From NCBI GenBank assembly GCA_030685235.1, contig MU839100.1:454495-518494 (forward strand): 64,000 nucleotides of DNA, given 5' to 3'. Origin of the DNA: Copromyces sp. CBS 386.78. Taxonomy: Eukaryota; Ascomycota; Sordariomycetes; Sordariales; Sordariaceae. Positions 59,801 to 64,000 of the stretch are shown here, piece after piece. The notes under the pieces are model-generated. The model did not search any database. It had not been told where the DNA came from and saw only the letters and a program-made list of their open reading frames with translations. The position numbers and the translations under genes are program-made. The first letter of the stretch is position 1. Each line of letters starts with the position of its first letter.

Positions 59801-62800
59801 TATCTTCATACTGATAACTTGTTGTTTGGTAAAGTTATACTTGGTGGTATTTTTGATAACGGTGCGAAAAGACATTTGCTACGGTGCGAAAAGACATTCT
59901 CAATATTAAATTTATATTTATCGATATTTAATTAAAAGCTAACGTTAATTATTCTTCTAAAGACTTCGTCTATATAAATAATATACTCTTTTATATTTTC
60001 GGAATAAACAAAAATATTATTTAAGTACGCTATTACATAAATATTTAAAATATTATATAGTATATTATTAATATAATTCTAAAATATGCTAAATATACTT
60101 TAAAGGCCGAAAAGAAAAATTAATAGTTCGTAGAGACCGAAATATATAATAAAAGCAATTAATTATTCGTAGCCTTTTTAAATACAAATTCGGTTAAAAG
60201 CGGCGATAATATTTAATTTAGTAAAGACTTTAACGTAGTAAATAATATTAAAAATTTCTTTAATTAATAAAAGCGGGTACCGTATTTTAAATATAATATT
60301 ATTAATATTATAATAATTAATATAAATACAAATACCCCCGCTAAACTTATTTATAAAGAATAAAAGTAAAGCTACTTAAAATTAAGAAAGTTTAATAAAA
60401 CTATTTTTTAATTAACCGTCGATCTATTTTTTAATAATAATTACTTCTATAAGTAAAACCGGTCAACAATAAATATTCGGCGGCTTTTCCCCTAACGTAA
60501 ATTCGATTTTATAATTGTATATTCGATAGGGCGGAAATTTATTCGCTTTTTTAATATGGAAAACGTTAATCCTTCTCTAATATTTATATAAGAATTTAAA
60601 TTTAATTTCCTTATTAATTTTCAAAAATCGGTCAATTTTTTTATAGAACGTTAATATATCTTCCTCTATAATTTTTATAATAATAGCCTCGTATATAGGC
60701 GCGTCTATATTTAAATCGCCTATAAAAATAGTAATTCGGGCAATTTTAACGGCTACTAATTCTTTTTAATTTATATCCTTTATATATACGTCAATAAATT
60801 CGTAGAAACGCTTTAGAAGGCAATCTTTATATTATTTACCTTTACTATTTATAATATCCTAAATTATTTCTTTAATAAAATTATTATAAGTATTAATTTC
60901 GTAGAAGGTAATTAATTAATAGATCTCTATATAATTCGTAAAGTAGGGCTATAAATCGTATATTTCGTATAGGAAATTAAAGGCAGTAATATTAATACTA
61001 TATATATCCTAAACGTTAATTTATCCTTCAATTATTTTAAACCGCCTTATAATTAAATAAATAATACCGGGAGAATTCTTTACGCCTTTTACTTTTCTAT
61101 AAAGTAGTGTAAGTATAAAAAGTTCTACTACCTATCCTAGTATATTATAATCTAATAAAGCTATATTTTTAATAAATCCTTTAATAAAAAGTTTAAAACA
61201 ATATAAAAAGAAGTCGCGGTAATACAACTACACCCCCTATCTTAAATAGAAATTTTCATTAACTTCGTAAAACTTATAAAAGTTATAAGCTTTACCTCTA
61301 AAACAGTTTTCGCAAAACTTACAATAGGGCGGGGGTACGGAGGATTCGTAAAGTTTATAATAGGGGGGCGGAACGGAAATAAAATCGTTTTTTAATAATA
61401 ATTTTAATATTTAAATATCGCTATATTCTAATCTATTATAGGCGAAGCGGTCCTAAAACTGTAATAACCCTAATATATTCTAATAAAATAGTAGTAATTT
61501 GCCTTATTAGTAGTCCTATCAATACTCTTATTAGTATAGGAGCGGCATAGAATTAAAATCGGCTTCTAATAATAACTTTAAACTCTAATAATAGCAATCT
61601 ACCTTACCGGTAGTCTTATCGATATTTTTATTAATAGGCCCGGAATAGTATTCTAAATTCTAAAATTCTTTTAAACTTTAATAATAATAATCTACTTTAC
61701 CAATAATCCTATTAATATTCCTATTAATAATCCCGGAACAATATTCTAAACTCTAAAATTCTTTTAAACTTTAATAAAGCAATAATTAATCCCCTAAAAT
61801 CTAATATTCTATTAAACTCTAGCGAAGCAATAATTTTAACAACTAAATATCGCCGTATATAAATCCCTTTATAAAAATTAAATATTAATCCCTTAAAATC
61901 TATTAGAATATTAGATTTTAATAAGGCGGTAGCTTCGGCGGCTAAATATCGCCGTATATAAATCCTTCCCTAGGGATTAAGACTGAACAATCTATTAAAC
62001 CGCCTTTTATCTAGTTAATATGATTATTTATTTTAAATAGAAGCCCTAGTATCTTCGGAATATTTAATAATATTCTTTTATCCTATTCGTCTACCGTTGC
62101 TATATAAAATTAATAATATAAATTATTAAAAGAGCGGTTCTATATACTAAGGGCGTTCCGTAGGGAAATAGGGAAATCCGATAAAAAATATTAATTAATA
62201 TACCAATTAGTAAACTAAACTTTCCCTTCTATTTAAGAAATATACAGTTTGTATTTCTTAAATTAAAATAATTTTAAAATAATAAAATAATTAGGAAAAA
62301 TATTATAAATTAAAAATATAATATTTTCAAAATAATAATTAATATAAAGGTTCGCTATAAATCCTTTAATAATAAGCTTTTTTATAATATTATTAGCGAA
62401 AATTAATTTTTTAAATTCTAAAAATTTAAATATAGCGAATCTATTTTTCTTTACAAAAAAATAATTAATAAAAGTAAATACTATACAATTACTATCGACG
62501 AAAATTATATAATAAATTTTATATAATCCGAAGGATAAATACAAAGAAAAGAATAATAAATTTTAATAGAGATTATTTAATAAATTAATAATAATTATTT
62601 CTAAATTTTTAAACGGCTCCTTCTTTCTTTTTATAAACTTTTTTCGCCCTTATAAATGATTATTTATAAAGTTTAATTATTTTTTTAATTATTATTTATA
62701 TTATTATTATAATATTCCTCGCCTTCGTTTTCTTCTCCGGCGTTTATAATATAGAAATTTATATTATTACCGTACCCCTACTAACCGGCCGCCAAAAGGT

Positions 62801-63905
62801 TAATATTAGTATTACTATTATTATTAGCGTTCCCGGTATTTTAATTAGAATTTCCGCTTCCCCGGCCTCCTCTATTTCTTCTTCGGCTATTTCGGCCTCC
62901 TCTATTACCTTTTTAACCCCCCCTATTACTAGTCTAAGGGCTACGATTGCTATAATTAATACTATTATAATAATTCCTTATAATATACCCTTCTTTTCCG
63001 TATTTATAATATAAATTATTCTTATTCTAATATTTAATAATACTACTATAAATAGTATATAAAACGTAAATAGTATTAAGGTTTATAATATTACCTCCCT
63101 TACTAACGGTCTTTCCCGAATTATTATTAGAATTCGAATTAAAAAATTTATTAGTAGCGGATTTAAACTTATAATCGTCGTCCTCAATATTACGTACAAA
63201 ATTATAATAGAATAATAATTATTTTTTAAAATTATCTTCGGCGGAAAAGGTTTATTAATAAGTAAAGGAAGTACGAAATTTCTAAAAGATTTTATTCTGT
63301 AAATAATATACTTTTATAATATTATTTAAATTATAGTAGTTAGCGGTTTTAATATATTTTATTTCGAAGTCGGCGAAAAAATAATTTCCCTATTTAAATT
63401 CGTTAAGTTTACAGGCGGTATTTAAGCGTAAATCCGTATTATTATAATAAATATCTAAAAAGAATAAGAATTCGATACCTATCTTCTATTATTAAACCTC
63501 AAGATTATTAAAGTTTATAAGGATTTTCTAAATATCCTTATTAATTAAAATAATTATTTTAAAACCAAGTAAGTAATTTGCGTAAACGATTTTAATCCTC
63601 TCGTCGGGGAATTTAATAATATTTAAAGTCCAAATAAAAAGGATATAGCCTTTTTATATTAAATACGCTTTATTATATTTAATATAATCCTTTTAAATAA
63701 TTATAAAGGGTTCGGGGTCTAGGAGGAGCGGTTTTTAATACCCTACTATACCCGTACTACCGTCTATAGTAATTTAAATAATATAATAATTCTATTAATT
63801 TATAGCGAAAACGGCCTATATTTCTTAAATAAAGTTTTATATATTATTAAATTCGGTATAAACCTAATAAAATTATTTTTAAACTTAATAAAGGTCTTTT
63901 AAAAT
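56876..63905 (-). mobile_element. Internal region of Ty3/gypsy element B (5' end outside the window)
   Basis: This is collinear with the A interior over its whole length and more heavily RIPed. On the minus strand it holds integrase (about 57.5-58.8 kb), RNase H and RT (about 58.8-60.7 kb, Tyr-Leu-Asn-Asn at 60,016-60,027), protease (62,263-62,544, Asp-Ser-Asn at 62,498-62,506) and gag (about 62.8-63.7 kb, all zinc ligands lost at 62,970-63,011). RT is split by a MITE at 59,489-59,901, and the sequence is cut at 63,906 by another DNA element. Its 3' LTR is split around A. Confidence 0.88.
59489..59901. mobile_element. 413-base MITE with 47-base terminal inverted repeats, in the RT of element B
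   Basis: The left end starts GAGAAAGTCTTTTCGCACCG and the right end is its inverse complement, with only a few mismatches over 47 bases. Each end carries two direct copies of GTCTTTTCGCAC 22 bases apart. An 8-base target duplication AATATTAA flanks it (59,481-59,488 and 59,902-59,909), and the empty site is seen in element A near 51,290. It is not RIPed and has no coding capacity beyond chance frames. Eight-base duplications are typical of hAT-type transposases; the partner enzyme is not in the window. Confidence 0.9.
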
Positions 63906-64000
63906 GAGAACATCTTTCTGCACTGCCATAAAAGTCTTACGACACTGTCGCCCCACCCACTTACACCCTTCCCGTGCGCTAATGCACCCCAAAAATTTTT
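63906..64000. mobile_element. Start of another DNA element with a related inverted-repeat end (cut by window end)
   Basis: At 63,906 the RIPed B sequence, which in A continues TTTAAAATTTATTTACG, stops abruptly. It is replaced by GC-rich unmutated DNA starting GAGAACATCTTTCTGCACTG. This aligns to the 413-base MITE end over about 43 bases, including the second repeat (AAAGTCTTACGACACTGT). The rest and the other end are outside the window, so it may be a MITE or a full transposon. Confidence 0.6.

Noticed and set aside
59485..59910. Short direct repeats with regular spacing considered as a CRISPR-like array
   Set aside because: There are only two copies at each end, arranged as inverted termini with a target duplication, in a fungal genome; this is a MITE.

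Overview
The window is a stretch of a filamentous ascomycete genome (Pezizomycotina; probably a Sordariomycete, though the order cannot be fixed from sequence alone). Two AT-rich blocks, about 1-19.6 kb and 48.2-64.0 kb, flank a GC-balanced island of about 28 kb. The AT-rich blocks have almost no CpA/TpG but keep CpG, and sister repeat copies differ by C-to-T and G-to-A transitions. That is the mark of repeat-induced point mutation (RIP). The island genes have short GT-AG introns (62-177 bases) with CTGAC/CTAAC branch sites, as in filamentous fungi.

Left block. It begins with the 3' end of a Ty3/gypsy (chromovirus-like) element, here called X, whose LTR appears to end inside the gag of another element (Y). 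From 4,143 to 18,740 lies element W on the minus strand (277-base LTRs, TTACT target duplication). W is split by a complete 7.1-kb plus-strand element Z (232-base LTRs, CTATT duplication) between its RNase H and integrase regions. W also carries a decayed plus-strand frame next to its 3' LTR.

Gene island, 19.6-48.2 kb. Four protein genes are clear. They are a Zn2Cys6-type transcription factor (minus, three resolved introns, 5' end unresolved), a divergent protein-kinase-like protein (plus, intronless), a seven-transmembrane receptor of the fungal GprM-like type (plus, three introns), and a membrane-anchored GH5 glycosidase (plus, intronless). They are separated by 1.6-7 kb of DNA in which I recognise little. 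I propose one small spliced Cys-rich gene (minus, 23.3-23.6 kb) and list three short hypothetical ORFs at low confidence. Nothing suggests a gene cluster; receptor, kinase-like protein, regulator and wall- or glucan-acting enzyme are neighbours without a shown functional link.

Right block. Two copies of one minus-strand Ty3/gypsy family lie here. The older copy (B) has its 3' LTR split at CGTAC by the younger, less mutated copy A (48,342-56,645, 357-base LTRs). Unmutated short DNA elements then landed in both: a 469-base insertion in A (TA duplication), a 413-base MITE with 47-base inverted repeats and an 8-base duplication in B, and the start of a related element at 63,906 running off the window. 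The order of events is B, A, RIP, then the MITEs.
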